Shown here: positions 1 to 12,444 of the stretch, piece by piece
Position numbering within the stretch: the stretch's first letter is position 1
How the letters are laid out: every line of letters begins with the position of its first letter
From: Trichoderma breve
Lineage: Eukaryota; Ascomycota; Sordariomycetes; Hypocreales; Hypocreaceae
DNA length: 64,000 bases
Assembly: GCF_028502605.1 (NCBI RefSeq)
Contig: NC_079232.1
Location: 6,758,001-6,822,000 of the forward strand
Direction: 5' to 3'
The notes under the pieces: generated by a model
Databases searched by the model: none
Told to the model about the DNA's origin: nothing
What the model saw: only the letters and a program-made list of their open reading frames with translations
Position numbers and translations under genes: made by a program

Positions 1-63
1 TTACAATACCGCTCGCGCGTCGCAGCAGCAATTTGATAAGGCAACTCTCCTGAGGCATATTGG

Positions 64-3000
64 ATGGAGCCTGGTGATGATCCCTACCGCCACGAAGCTA
101 AGAGGCAGCGATTGGACAAATCTCCAAGCTCTCGTACCAGTTCATTCATTGGAAGAACCGAAGAGCCTGATAATCTGAGTCCAGCGGCACAAGAGCATGT
201 CCCTCCACTGTTCACAGGCCAACTGCCCGTCTCTACAGGAATACTGCCCGCATGGCCGTCCACATGGCTGCCAGCTCAGTATCCCATCAGCCTCAATTTT
301 GGATACCAACCCATTTTCCCAATAGCTGCCAACTTTCACGCACAACATAATCACATGATAAACCAATCCTATGGGATGGTCGGCCCCAATGGAGTTGCTT
401 CGTATGATATGCAGTTTGCTGCCAATGGATATCCATGCGGGCCCCCAAATTCCGTCTTTTGGGCTAATCCACTATCACAAGTCCCTATCGACTCTCTTGT
501 GCCGTCGAACACCTATCAGCTCAACGGTCAATTGCTCCATGCTGAGTCTCTAGCGTTGATTCAGCCAGCTGGCGAACTACATCCCACAAGCTCGTACCAG
601 GCCTCCCTCATCTCGGAGCAGTCTTCGGTGTCGCCTTCATCAGCCACTTGTATAGACATTACGGTAGAGTCTGATGAGGTTGAAGAACCGCAGTCCAACA
701 CAAACCAAGAGACTTTAGTTTGTTTTGGCATGGTGAGTAGGTTCGAATGGTCGCGTACAAGGACTCCGAACTGACCCTTTGCAGATCTCGGGTGTTTCTG
801 GGAGATGCGAAAACCGAGCTTCGGAAAAAACTCCACCAGTGTATGAAGTCCAAATAAATTCGTCCGCAAGTTTCAGCGCAATAGACGATCCACGTATGAA
901 AGGAATAATTCTATCGGACCATGGACAGATGATCCAGGGCCTTCTCGATGAGCCGACCATAAATCTCCATGCCTCTTGCACTCCGCATAGTGAGCCTTCA
1001 GCGCGAAAAATTTCCAAGGGTTCTGCACAGCTATCTTGCGTGTTAGACATTACTGTATACGGCCCCTGGGAGCTATTTGAACAAATCGGTATATGGTTTC
1101 AAGAGTATGGGGTGTATCTCCAGGATCCCCGAGTGTGTCATAGAGACGTCAAATACTGCAACCCTCACCGATTGTCATCAGAGGCCTTTGAGTCGTGTCT
1201 CTTGCTTTCTCAAGTTGTCTCTCATACAGGCATATCATCTTGCCTTCAGGACATCACAGAAGGACCAGAGTTGCTAGACATGTTGAGCAGCAACGTCGAC
1301 CTAGAGGAGACTCCACAACCAAAGGCAATACGCGCAATCCTTCAAAGGTAGGTGACCGCTGCTATTGGAATTACTCTGTCCTTTGTATAAACTGACAATC
1401 TCCAGTCACCAGAAGAAAGCATTGACATTCCTACTTCGCCGTGAGAAAGGTTGGGCTTTCGATGATCATCAGTCAGATATTTGGGAAAAGGCAGACACGA
1501 ACCAGGGACGATTGTGAGTGCTTATTCTGGTTTTGATGGTAGTAAACTAACGGTCGATGTAGTTTTGTCAACAGAGTTTCAAATACTCACCAGTCTGAAG
1601 AACCTCCGCAGTTTTATGGGGGCATCATCGCCGACCCAATGGGTCTCGGAAAGACCTTGACTATGATCTCTTTAGCAGCAACAGACTTAGACAGTGATAT
1701 GAACAACGGCGTTCACATGGATATTGATGATGAGCAAGACAATGCTGTCCCGACTACTCTCGTAATTGTACCTCCGCCACGTAGGTTCTATGGATGTTGA
1801 TATCGCCACTGAGCGATGCCATATGCTGACTTTTAGTAGTTCTTGGCACCTGGGAAGAACAACTGGCAGAGTAGGATCGTTGATTCACTGTTGTTTGTAT
1901 ATACGGCTAATATTTGAGCAGGCACGTTGTAGAGGGCAGCATAGTATGGCGTTGCCACCATGGCAAAAACAGATTTGTTGACAAGAGCGAGCTTGATGGT
2001 GTAAACGTCGTTTTGACCACTTATCACACTGTTTCCGCCGAGTGGAAGACCGGGTATTCCATTCTCTTTTCAGTTCGCTGGAGAAGAATTGTTTTGGACG
2101 AAGGTGAGCTGGTATAAAACATGATTCAGATTCCTGTGACTAATGTGAACAGCACATTATATCCGAAATGGGAACTCGAGGATGGCTCATTCAATATGCG
2201 CGCTTGACTCTGTCGCCCGGTGGGCTGTCACTGGTACACCGATCCAGAACCGTCTGGCTGATCTTGCGACTCTCCTCAGATTCATCAGAGCTCATCCTTA
2301 TACTGATCCAAGGGCGTTTGATACTGATATATCTCGCTTCTGGAAATCTGGAAAGGACGAGGAAGCCGTAAGGCGATTGAAACACCTTTCAACGTGTCTT
2401 CTGCTTCGCAGGCCCAAAGCCACGATTAATCTTCCCCAACGAAGAGATGTGCGATGCCCTGTTGACTTTAGCCGCGAGGAAAGAACACTATATGACGAGA
2501 TACGTGAGCAAGCGGTTAGTAAAATCGAGGAGGTACTCCAAAATAGCTCGGAGGCGTCGCGGGCGGGCGGCTATGTCAACGTTCTTCAGCGGATTGAATC
2601 ACTGCGACTTGTCTGTGACTTGGGCCTCTATTATCACTCAAGGCACCAAAATCTCCAGAACCTGATGGCTGAAGCTAGTGACTGGGCCAGTGTTGCGCAG
2701 GAGACGTTCAATGTTCAACGAGGAATGGGTCCAATGGTCTGCGCGCAATGCTCATCAACTCTGGAACTGACCGAGACGCTCTTTGATGATTCGGCCTCAG
2801 CACACACAAGTCCAGAATTTTCCCGTTGTTTGAAATATGTTTGTGGAGATTGCATACACAAATTGGGCCGGGCTAATCACATAGCCCTCTGCCGCCACAA
2901 GCCTTCATGTCCAACAGCGCCAGTGTCCATAAGCACAAGCGTCTTTGAAGATGTCTCCAGTCTTATTTCACCACAAATAAAGAATCTCTCCACTGGGATT

Positions 3001-3782
3001 CCATCCAAGGTGAAAGCTCTGATTACTGATATCAAGTCACTCCCTCCAGACACTAAATGGTACAGTAATTCTCCAATGTCTGTAATTAGTTGGCAGGGCG
3101 CTAACATAGAGGCATCATAGCGTTGTATTTTCGACGTGGAGGTTAACTCTTGACGTTATCGAAGCTGGCCTGGATCAAGCGTCGATTCCCAGTATCCGCT
3201 TCGACGGCAAGGTGCCTCAAAAGGATCGGCAATCCGTCATAGAGAGGTTCAAGACAGATCCAAATCTCCGTGTCATGTTACTCACCCTCTCGTGTGGTGC
3301 AGTGGGGTAGGTGGTTCCTTGGTCGAGTTCTTTTGCATGACTGACATTTCCCAGCCTTACGCTCACGGTAGCATCGCGAGCATATCTCATGGAGCCACAC
3401 TGGTTAGTTTTTACAACAAAACAAGAGTTGGTTACCATACTCATCTACTCACAGGAATCCAACTCTCGAAGAGCAAGCTCTGGCTCGAATTCACCGAATC
3501 GGCCAGATGCAGGAAGTGACGACCGTGCGCTTTTATATGCGGGATTCCTTCGAAGAGGTTAGTTCAATGCACGAAAATTGATAATCATATACTTATGCCT
3601 ATGTCAGCAAGTCATAGAACTGCAAGAGTCAAAGAAGAATCTTGCTGGGGTCCTGCTCTCTCCTCATGATGGAGGGCGCATGGACGACAGTTTGGGGACG
3701 CTGCAGGTAAGTGATCTTTATGTCACATTGGTAAGGAATGTCGCGTCTGATGCGTCTGTAGCGGTTGCGTGTATTGCTTTAG
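64..3782 (+). CDS. SNF2-family DNA helicase/translocase, Rad5/Rad16/HLTF-like
   Basis: Predicted 1044-residue nuclear ATPase that would translocate on DNA in chromatin remodelling or post-replication repair. I read 12 exons: 64-732, 785-1347, 1406-1513, 1563-1780, 1840-1870, 1922-2103, 2153-3059, 3121-3306, 3355-3402, 3455-3557, 3608-3706 and 3762-3782; they sum to a multiple of three. The start at 64 has an in-frame stop at 37-39. A Walker A motif (DPMGLGKT) lies near 1633, the DEAH box is split by the intron at 2104-2152, and motif III (TGTPIQNRL) follows near 2230. A cysteine-rich stretch near 2740-2910, where Rad5/HLTF carry a RING, looks degenerate. The C-terminal helicase lobe shows KCVVFSTW, LTLTVASRAYLMEPHW and ARIHRIGQ. 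The N-terminus is Pro/Ser-rich. The family call is secure; the exact paralogue is not. Confidence 0.93.
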
Positions 3783-6372
3783 TCACAAACATATGGGGCG
3801 CGCTGATCAAAATTGTCAATATGTTGCTGCCAAGGACACATCGTGAGCTTGAGCTCATCGCTCAGATCAAGTGAATGAAGATTGGGACGGGATTCAGTGT
3901 ATCAGGCTAAATTGATCATATTTTGCAGGTATTGTTGGGATTGAAAGCTTGCATTCGAATGGGGGAGTTGGCTAGCAAAAGCGCGTATCATAAAGGGAAA
4001 AAAGAAGAAAAAAGATAGACAGAAAGGAAATTTTCTATAGAATGAGACATTTTTGCGTCCAATGGAATATTTCAAGGCGATTGATATGGCGGGCTGGGAG
4101 AAACATAGGGAAGATTGTGATGATGACCGCCTGTCATTGGCGGTGGGGAGACACTAAGCATCTTGTTTGTTTCTCAACTCAAATATGAATAAAAGAGAAG
4201 CATTTGGTAGAGGCCAAGGAAGCGCAAATAGTACATCAACGACAAGACCGCCGGCTGCTGACGGCCGATCTTACGGGAGGCATCATTAATACTGAAAGAG
4301 ACAGATGGTAGCTGGTATTCTCTCTTCCTCTTGTGACAATCTTCGACAGATTGCCGGGTAGACCATGGTCTTCATGTCATCAGAGCCACGCTCTCCCCAC
4401 TTTGTCGGCGAGCTTTGAGGAGCTTCAGATGCCGCAGATGCCGCTATCCGACCGTTGTCAGGACAGCTATATCGATAGCGGCGACAAGAGATGAACCGGT
4501 GGATATGGATTTCTGTGGTAATTGGCGGTATCAAGCCGGCAGCCGGGCGGCTCGTAAACCGGAGGTCGGATCGGGGGGAGACGATGGAGAATTCGGAGAG
4601 TGGAGTATGGCGCTATCGCGGAGCCAAAAGCAGAAAATGGGTGCGCAGGTATTGTCTAGAGGAATGAATCAGCCAGCTTCTATGCATTTAGTGGGAAATG
4701 TTTGATGGATGGGGCACCGGATTTGCCTCTAGAAATTACATCATTGAGCCGAGCGGAGAGATGATGTAAATCCTGGGATCTTGAAATTGGAAGTTGAAAT
4801 TTGGTGAAGGTGCTGAGAAGATTTACAGAAGCTGGCAGTGGGGCTGATAGAGCCGATAACAGCTGTGGCGCTGTAGTTGTGGCGCCTCCTTTGGGGACCT
4901 GTACCTGAATCTGCACCTGTAAGGCGCTAGAAAACTTTGTAGATGCTACTGGACATGATTTTCTTCCAGAACAATGGCGCGTGACCTAATCAATCAAGAT
5001 TGATTGCCATGAAGGAAAGAACAAGAGAAGCGAGGTCGCGATACACTGATAGCAATATTATTCTCATCTATATGCACACAATATTAATTGCTCAAGCTCA
5101 TCAACTCTAGACTTGGCATCCAATACTCTGTGCACTCACTTCAACACCACACAACCACACAACTCGCTTGGCATTGTTCTCTATCAGCTGTCAGTCCAGA
5201 ACCAAACACCGATGCGATGGTGCAATCAACACTCTCAATGAGCACCGACTCCTTCGCCTGCAGATTTGCTTGGCGCCACAGCCAGCTAGTGGGCGCACAG
5301 ATGACCGTGGCAACAAAAGCTGTTCAATCTGTCAGCTTTTGGTCCATCACTGACGAGCGGCTCCATGACTCGGAAGCCAACGCCGAGAAAGCGCCTTCTT
5401 GGTACACGATTAGCGCGGTGAGGCCTGGGAGACGTTGCGAAGTTGACATGGACTGACTGGAGAATCTAGACGCATCGACTCGCCGTCCCCACCGAGAGGC
5501 AGCGACAGTGACAGCGACAATTTGCAGCAGCGGAGCAGATTTGCCTCGGCCCCATTAGCCCAGTCGACGCCTTTCGAATACATACGCTGGGCTGTAAGCG
5601 TCGAGGCGCGTCTTGTTGGACACTGTCTGTCCGGGGTGCAGCAGAGAAGCTTCAGCTAACAGCAGATCACCTGCGGCAGTTGCACACCTACACCTCGACT
5701 AAATTAACGCTGCATTGGGATCCTCGCCCGCGCTCTCGAATTTTCCAGGGCTGCCAATGCGATGCCTGCCCTGTCAAGCCTTATCCGGGCATCGTCATCA
5801 CTAAAGAGCTTCTCGCCACGCCTCATTGGAGGCTCTACCTCGCCCAGTCCCCCCAGTGGGGAATTCTCTCGAGCACGCAATCGCCTAGTACAGCGGCCAA
5901 GTCCGCTCACGGAAGGCTCTCACACAGCCATCACCAGATTTTTCTCAGTTTTGGATGGGTTTGCATTAGATAATGGCATGGTTCTTTTCTTCTCGAAGAC
6001 GCTAATGGATGCAAGAGGTATGAACCTACTCGTACTTCATCTGCATCATCGCCGCGTCGTTGATCCTTTGCTTTCCACTTTCTCTTGTTCACAGCATTTC
6101 CTCTGTTGTGTTGCCTTACACTGAAAGTAGCTGGAACTAGCCAGCGAAAACTGAGTGGAAGGCTAGCGGGCTATTTCCAGGGCTGTTGATTTCGATATAG
6201 CGGATAGCGACGCCACATCCGTTGCCAAGCCGCCGGCATTGGACTCATTCTGGAAGCCCGTCACATTCACGCCAAGCGTCACAAGTCACGCAGCAAAGTC
6301 TTGCCCTCATCTTGTTTACAGCCTTTTTTCTTTCCTACAACGAGTTGAATCATCACTATCAAGCAAATCACA
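3783..6372. other. intergenic, long upstream region of the permease gene
   Basis: About 2.6 kb without a convincing gene. Open frames of up to 122 codons (for example at 5088-5456) show no family resemblance and lack splice sites that would extend them. The last few hundred bases before 6373 contain pyrimidine-rich tracts typical of fungal promoters. I see no tRNA, repeat array or mobile element. Confidence 0.5.
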
Positions 6373-8339
6373 ATGGGTTATCGCCAGGACTACCTCGGCG
6401 ACGAGCAAACGCCTTACGATGGCAAGAAGGAGCACGACCACACGCAAGATGTGCCAAACGACGATCTTGAGGGGTCAACACACATTCTCCAGGACCGTCT
6501 CCGCCGCTCTCTGTCTGCACGCCAGGTTCAGATGATTGCCATTGGAGGCACCATTGGAACGGGTCTCTTTCTCGGCACGGGCAAGTCGCTGGCTACTGGT
6601 GGTCCAGCTTCGATCCTCATCTGCTACGCCATCGTCGGTTTTATCGTCTTTGTGACCATGCTCAGCTTGGGAGAGATGGCCGCCTTTCTACCAGTGGCAG
6701 GAAGCTTTTGCACATTTGCGGGGTAAGCACTCTTCACCTTCTGGACTCGATGTGTTCGTATTTACTGACAGGGGAACCCGTGTTAGTCGCTTTGTTGATG
6801 ACGCCTTTGGCTTTGCCCTGACATGGAACTACTGGTTCAATGACGCTGTTTCGACTGCATCTGATCTAGTCGCGCTGCAATTGATTCTGCAATACTGGAC
6901 CGACAACTTCCCCGGATGGGCACTCAGTCTGATATTCTGGTTCGTCTTGATTGTCGTCAACATTGCTACCGTGCGTGCATACGGTGAGGTAAGCAAACAT
7001 AAAAGCCCCAGGCGACCTTTTCCAAAATCAGTTGTAGTTGACCAAAATACAGCTTGAATATTGGCTCAGTTTGCTCAAAGTCATTACCATCGTTGTGAGT
7101 AGCAGTTTCGGCGTTTGTGAACCAATCGCAGATTCAACTGACTCTCGTTTAGGTCTTCATTGTCATGGGTATCGTTGTCAACTGCGGTGGCAACGCTGAG
7201 GGTCGTTACATTGGTGCCGAATACTGGCATATCCCTGGAGCCCCATTCGTCGGCGGTATCGGCGGGTTTGCCTCAGTTTTCGTCACGGCCTCTTTTGCGT
7301 GTAAGTAGCTGAAACGCCATGCTCGGATTTGCTTCTTTGGCTGACAGCGAGATAGACGGTGGTACGGAGTCGATTGCCATCACGGCTGGTGAGACCAAGA
7401 ACCCCACAAAGACGATGCCCAAGGTGGTGAAGAATGTCTTTTGGCGAATTCTGCTCTTTTAGTATGTTCTGTCAGCTTGCTGCAACCATGCACCATGGTG
7501 GTACTAACATGTCCCAGTATCCTCTCCGTCCTCCTCATTGGTCTCAATGTCCCCTACGACTACCCCAACCTCAACTCCAAGGAAACACGCACCTCACCCT
7601 TTACCATTGTCTTCCAGATGACTGGAGCCAAGGCTGCAGGCAGTGTCATCAACGCCGTCATTCTGACCAGTGTCTTGTCTGCCGGAAACCACGCGCTGTT
7701 TGCCGGAACGAGGCTGCTGTACACTTTGGCCATGGAAGGCCATGCTCCCAAATTCTTCGGCAAGCTGAACAGGAACCAGGTGCCCTGGGTGGCTGTTCTG
7801 GCAACCGGCTTCGTTTCGGGACTCTGCTTCGGCTCCAGCTTCATCGGTGCTGGCCAGCTTTGGTCGTGGCTGCAAAAGTATGTGACATCGTCGAACCCGC
7901 TCGATATTGTATCGCTAACCAAGTCGTTTGTAGCCTTGTCGGTGTCTCTAATCAGCTCAGCTGGATCGCCATCGGCATCACCTCTCTCCGCTTCCGCGCC
8001 GCCCTCGCTCGCCAAGGCAAGACGCATCTGCTTCCCTTTAAGAACTGGACTTACCCGTACGGTCCCTGGATTGCCGTTCTGCTGAACTCATTCCTTGTCC
8101 TGATCCAGGGCTGGAGCTGCTTCAGCCCATCATTTGATGGCGTCAGCTTTGTCAGTTTCTACATCGAACTGCCCATCATGCTGGTCATGTATCTCGGCTG
8201 GAAGATCATCAAGCGAACCAAGTTTGTGCGCCTGGACGAAATGGACCTCGTGACGGACGTGCACACGGCTGAAGAGCAAGTAGAGGAAGAGAAGGGATGG
8301 AAAGGAAAGGCAAAGAGTGTTATTGGGTGGTTATTCTAA
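6373..8339 (+). CDS. amino-acid permease, fungal YAT/APC type (basic amino-acid permease-like)
   Basis: Predicted 537-residue plasma-membrane amino-acid/proton symporter of the APC superfamily. Seven exons: 6373-6722, 6787-6988, 7053-7094, 7153-7300, 7356-7461, 7518-7877 and 7934-8339; the frame closes exactly. After a hydrophilic N-terminus of about 50 residues comes the diagnostic TM1 motif [16 protein letters not shown], then [16 protein letters not shown]6 onwards contains [20 protein letters not shown], and TM8 contains [17 protein letters not shown]. About 12 membrane segments are visible and the tail is short and charged, as in yeast Lyp1/Can1/Gap1 relatives. The length is normal for the family. 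The substrate class (lysine/arginine versus general) is inference from overall resemblance and not proven by any single residue. Confidence 0.95.
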
Positions 8340-9000
8340 GCATTAGCGTGTCCGTTTTGGGTGTTTCTTTTTCTTTCTTTTTTTTTGCTACACGATGACG
8401 ATGATTCCCTGGAGTTGGCAGCCAGCAGGATTTGTACAAAGCCGTTGGACATGGACTACTCGGATATACTTAATGGTGAACATTTGACACAACTTACCAA
8501 GGAATGCTATTACGGGATCGTCGTGCTTATGAGTTGACATGCTTTTGTTTGTCAACGGTGACAAAGGGTCTTAACTGGGCTGAACAGCCAATGGAAGGTA
8601 AGCATTCGCTCCTTAGCGCCAAAGTGTCATGATTATGCAGCGAGTTATTTGCATTTTTAATCAGCAACGAGGCTATACCCAAAGCACTTGAGGCGGACAA
8701 AGTTAAATAGCCTACTAACATGAGCCGGGCACAGCATCTCCATTTGGAATCCTTGTCCACATGCTGGTAGCTGCTGAAATCCCACGTATGAGGGTTTCCG
8801 GGTGGAGCTTCGGAGCTTTGCGTCGCCTTTGACTAGCAATCGGTGTCCGCCCGCGAGCTGGGAGCTGCTACTACTAGCCGCTATTAGCTGACAGCTGGAC
8901 ATATATCTGACGGGTATTCTATTCTTTTTCTCACCTGTACTGGAGAAGAGAGGCATAACGGCTATTCACTCGCTCAGCTTAAGTACACATTCAATCCGCC
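8340..9000. other. intergenic between permease and aquaporin genes
   Basis: About 660 bases holding the 3' end of the permease transcript (a T-rich run near 8370-8388) and the promoter of the aquaporin gene. No additional gene, RNA or repeat is seen. Confidence 0.5.
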
Positions 9001-10423
9001 ATGGAGTCGTTGCAGGAGAAGACGCACCCAGCCGGCGACGAGTCGCCCCCAGCTGCTCGGATCTCCACGGCTTCGGACCAGAGACCTGCGACGTCGAAAA
9101 TGGATCTTGCCGCGTTCGATGGATCATTCGCTCCGGGTGTGCGGCCCGGCGCCGTGCGGTTGACTCCGTGGTATCGCAGAAGAGACTATTTCGTGGGCCA
9201 ATGGGTTGATATATCTGTGTGGAAGTCTGCTGTACGTTGTTTTTTTGATGGTTCTGGGCTTCAATTGGGAGTTCAATGGCTGAGACTCGGTTTGCTGACG
9301 GAACTTGTTTGGTGGGGGATTCTAGGTTGTCGAGTTCGTTGCGACTACGTGCCTCGTCTTTCTCTCGGGCCAGATTACTGCTACCCTGGAAAGCTACCAG
9401 ACGCCGCAAGTTGGCGGATATATCGGCATTTCCAACATCATTCTGATAGCGACGTTTATTTACGCGACGGCTCCTGCTTCGGGAGGACATCTGAATCCAA
9501 TGATTACGTTTTCGGCAGTTTTGACTGGTCTCTGTTCCGTGCCTCGAGGTATGTTTCTCTTTAGATGCATGGTGTCGACGTGCCGAATGATTCAGCTGCC
9601 TGATACTACCTTGACTGAGTTCAAATATGCCACGTACATTATGCACGCATACCTGGTTGGTCAACTCTTTTCTAACACACTGCCCTCCTTAGGCATTCTT
9701 TACATGTGTGCTCAAACTCTAGGAGGTGCCCTCGCAGGTGGAATTCTCTTGGGTGTCTGGGGTCCTAAAAGAGCCACGAGGTATGTGTACCCAGCATATA
9801 GTAATCTCGTCACCTTGTGTTCGGGAATCACGTAATCCAGAGATGCTAATACAAGCTTATTGTCACCACCAGCTTGCAAGGTGGCGGTTGTTGGTACGAC
9901 CCATCCCAGGCAAACCCCGGTCAAATCTACCTCAACGAAGTCTTCGCGTCATTTGTCCTACTATTTCTGTCCTTTGGTGTCGGTCTCGATCCTCGACAAG
10001 CAGCTCTGTTCGGCCCCCGAATGGGTCCTCTCCTGGTTGGCGCATCATTGGGTCTAGTTTCTTTTGCCACGAGCGGAATCATTCCTGGCTATGCTGGAGC
10101 GCAGATGAACCCGTCGAGATGCCTGGCCTTTGGAATCGCAAGGCAAGATATGACATGTGAGTGTGCCATCGAAACCTTCCCGGTGGTGCCGAACTAGACC
10201 TTGGGCTTCAAAAGACATTTTTTCTTCAAGTTCAAGTTAGCTAACAGGATGTTTGCTACTTTTAGACCAGTGGGTTTATTGGTTTGGGCCGGCTGTAGGG
10301 TGCCTTATGATGGGTGTTTTCTACAATCTGATCCCGCCGCATCATGTGGAATTGTCGAAGGAAAAGAGCAAAGAGAGCCGGATGAACTCTATGGCTGGGA
10401 ATACCGAGGTACCTGAAGTTTAA
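9001..10423 (+). CDS. aquaporin (MIP family), X-intrinsic protein type with NPM and NPS motifs
   Basis: Predicted 327-residue membrane channel for water, glycerol or other small neutral solutes. Five exons: 9001-9231, 9326-9548, 9693-9780, 9873-10156 and 10266-10423, closing in frame. Six hydrophobic segments surround two half-helix motifs. The first is HLNPMITF (residues 132-139), NPM in place of NPA. The second is AQMNPSRCLAFG (residues 257-268), NPS in place of NPA. The Cys two residues after the second motif (NPSRC) matches the NPxRC signature known for X-intrinsic proteins (XIPs) of fungi and plants. The N-terminus is a long hydrophilic extension of about 75 residues, as in many fungal members. 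The MIP family is certain; the XIP subclass rests mainly on NPSRC. Confidence 0.92.
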
Positions 10424-11796
10424 GATGGAAATCGGAAAGCAAAGAGGGGTTGGGAGAGACGCTGAATCCAATAAACAGGCTCTTGGGATAGCATTGATTG
10501 CTGAGGCAACTGAAAAAGGAAAGAAATGGGCTGATGGCTTGATGGCAAAGGAGATGAAGCAAGCGAGGCAGCCAATCGAGAGAGATGGCCTAGCTCACCG
10601 GTCGACTGATTCCTTATTAGTGTTTGGGAGGCTGCATGAGACGAGCCAGGATAGACGGCTTGAGGGGGGTCATTTGAACAGGGGCGATTGGATGCTGAAA
10701 GACATCCCAGCCACGCTGGCATTGCGGTTTTTGACGGTGTTTTTGGAGTCTTTGTTGGTGGGTTGGAATGAATCATTTGCATTTCTATACGGCGTGTTTG
10801 AAGCGGAATAAAGCGCCCGCTTGAGGTTTGAACAATGAAGCTTGGAGGTTTGGGCAGCATGCGTCAGAACGCCTATACCACAACATTTAGAGATAATATT
10901 TCTTTTCTTGGCAAACTTCTCCATCTTTGTCCTACGGGTTACCTCCGCCACCTACGAGTTGAACAACAGTCGACCAACAAGAAAAGCCATTGCATGGCCA
11001 TTCCATTGGATGTTGCGTGTCTCTCCGCAAAGGGTATCCATTGCGAACGAAAAGCGTTCAGAGTCCCATCAACGGCATGGCCCAGACATGAAACTTTCGG
11101 AGATGCAATAATTCAACTGCGACGTTTCGGAGCAACAGTCTGCCAGAAGCAAATGAGGCACCAGGCAAGCGTGGAGATTGCATCGGAACAACGATCGGGA
11201 GCATAATGGACGAGGTGGGTGTGTTTTTTCTGGATCGAATGTGATTATCGGGATTTTTAAATTAATGTGGCGAGGGCCTAGATGCCGCAAACAACCAGGG
11301 TCTGTCGAGGCGATCACGATGTACCGACTAGGACTCTGCTATCGCCAGCCAAATCGAGTTCATGCATGGCGGACGCAGGGAGGAGACTCAGCTGCCAGCG
11401 CTTGACCATATCCTAATCTAGCCACCGGTGTACGCTTGTGTAGCGTCGGTTTTGAGACATGCGACACAAACATCCAGGATAGGACCTACAGGTAGCACGG
11501 GCTGATGCCCAGACGAAAAGGTGCCTTGTTTTGCGTGCATTTAAGTACGACGGTAAGCCGGCATCGTGTGCGACTCTCTTCTCCTGCTCTGTACTCGCTT
11601 TTGATATGAGCTTACTCTCTCGGTGAGAAATTGACGGGCCATCTTTGTGTTGCTCGAGAAGATAACCTGTTGAAGTATAAGTATGAGTGATGGAATCCTC
11701 CCTTTGAGCATCAATCCCCATTGTCTCATCCCACAACTTGTCTCCCTTTGTTTCACATCCCTTTCATCTGAACGGCTGCTTACCAAATTTTTGACA
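10424..11796. other. intergenic, upstream region of the hydrophobin gene
   Basis: About 1.4 kb containing only short unrelated open frames on both strands. The right-hand part is the hydrophobin promoter, with a TATA-like element near 11676 and a pyrimidine-rich leader just before the start codon. No RNA gene or repeat is recognised. Confidence 0.45.
11676..11683 (+). promoter_or_regulatory. TATA-like element of the hydrophobin gene
   Basis: The bases TATAAGTA lie about 120 bases upstream of the hydrophobin ATG at 11797 and are followed by a CT-rich leader. The position fits a core promoter of a strongly transcribed secreted-protein gene; function is inferred from position only. Confidence 0.35.
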
Positions 11797-12444
11797 ATGA
11801 AGCTCCTTACCATCACAGCGCTCTTCGTCGCCGGCGCCCTTGCCGTGCCCGCGAGCTCCTACCCGCCTCCGCCTCCTCCTGACTACGGCGACGGAGGTGA
11901 CAACGGAGGCTACTCTCCTGTTCCCAGCAGCAGCGGAGACGGCTACGGCTACGTGCCCCCTACTCCTACCCCCCCTCTTCCCCCTCCTCCCCCCAGCTAC
12001 GACGATGGAGGCGATTATGAACCTCCCACCGACGGGGATGGCGATTCTTCTGACGGTGGGGATGATGGCGATGATAGCGACGATAGTGGCGATGATAGCG
12101 ACGGAGAACGCAGTGGTTCCAACATTTGCCCTAATGTTCTTTATGGTGTTGCTCAGTGCTGCGATACAGTTGTGGCAGGCCTTCTTGGTCTAGGCTGTGA
12201 CAATCGTAAGTCCTTGTTGTCATCATGAATGCAGCACCCTCGGTTGTTCGTCACTGACTCGCTTCCACTACAGCCCACCAGGAACCTCACAGCATGCAAG
12301 ATCTTAAAAGCATTTGCAAGGAAGAAGGCCAAAAGGGTGCATGTTGCACTGTCAAATTGGTAAGCATTGCTTTACTACTGATGGGCATTTTAGCTGACTC
12401 GTAATTGCATCTAGCTCGGCCTGGCCGTTCTCTGCGAAGGTTGA
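11797..12444 (+). CDS. class II hydrophobin with long Pro-rich and Asp/Gly-rich N-terminal extension
   Basis: Small secreted surface-active protein, 174 residues, that would self-assemble at air-water or cell-wall interfaces. Three exons: 11797-12205, 12274-12359 and 12415-12444. A signal peptide (MKLLTITALFVAGALAVPAS) is followed by a proline-rich tract (residues 22-66) and a very acidic Asp/Gly/Ser tract (residues 68-108). The hydrophobin domain then shows Cys at 111, 121, 122, 134, 151, 160, 161 and 172. The gaps are 9, 0, 11, 16, 8, 0 and 10, which is the class II spacing. Typical class II hydrophobins are about 70-100 residues, so the low-complexity extension nearly doubles this one. The second and third exons encode the last four cysteines, an exon layout consistent with real coding sequence. 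Confidence 0.96.

Noticed and set aside
5088..5456. 122-codon frame upstream of the permease
   Set aside because: No motif, no supporting splice sites and a low-complexity leader-like composition; treated as upstream DNA.
7560..8027. 155-codon minus-strand open frame
   Set aside because: Shadow of the permease coding sequence, which has clear family motifs on the other strand.
8966..9664. 232-codon minus-strand open frame
   Set aside because: Overlaps the aquaporin exons and introns in antisense; rich in Arg/Ser/Asn with no domain.
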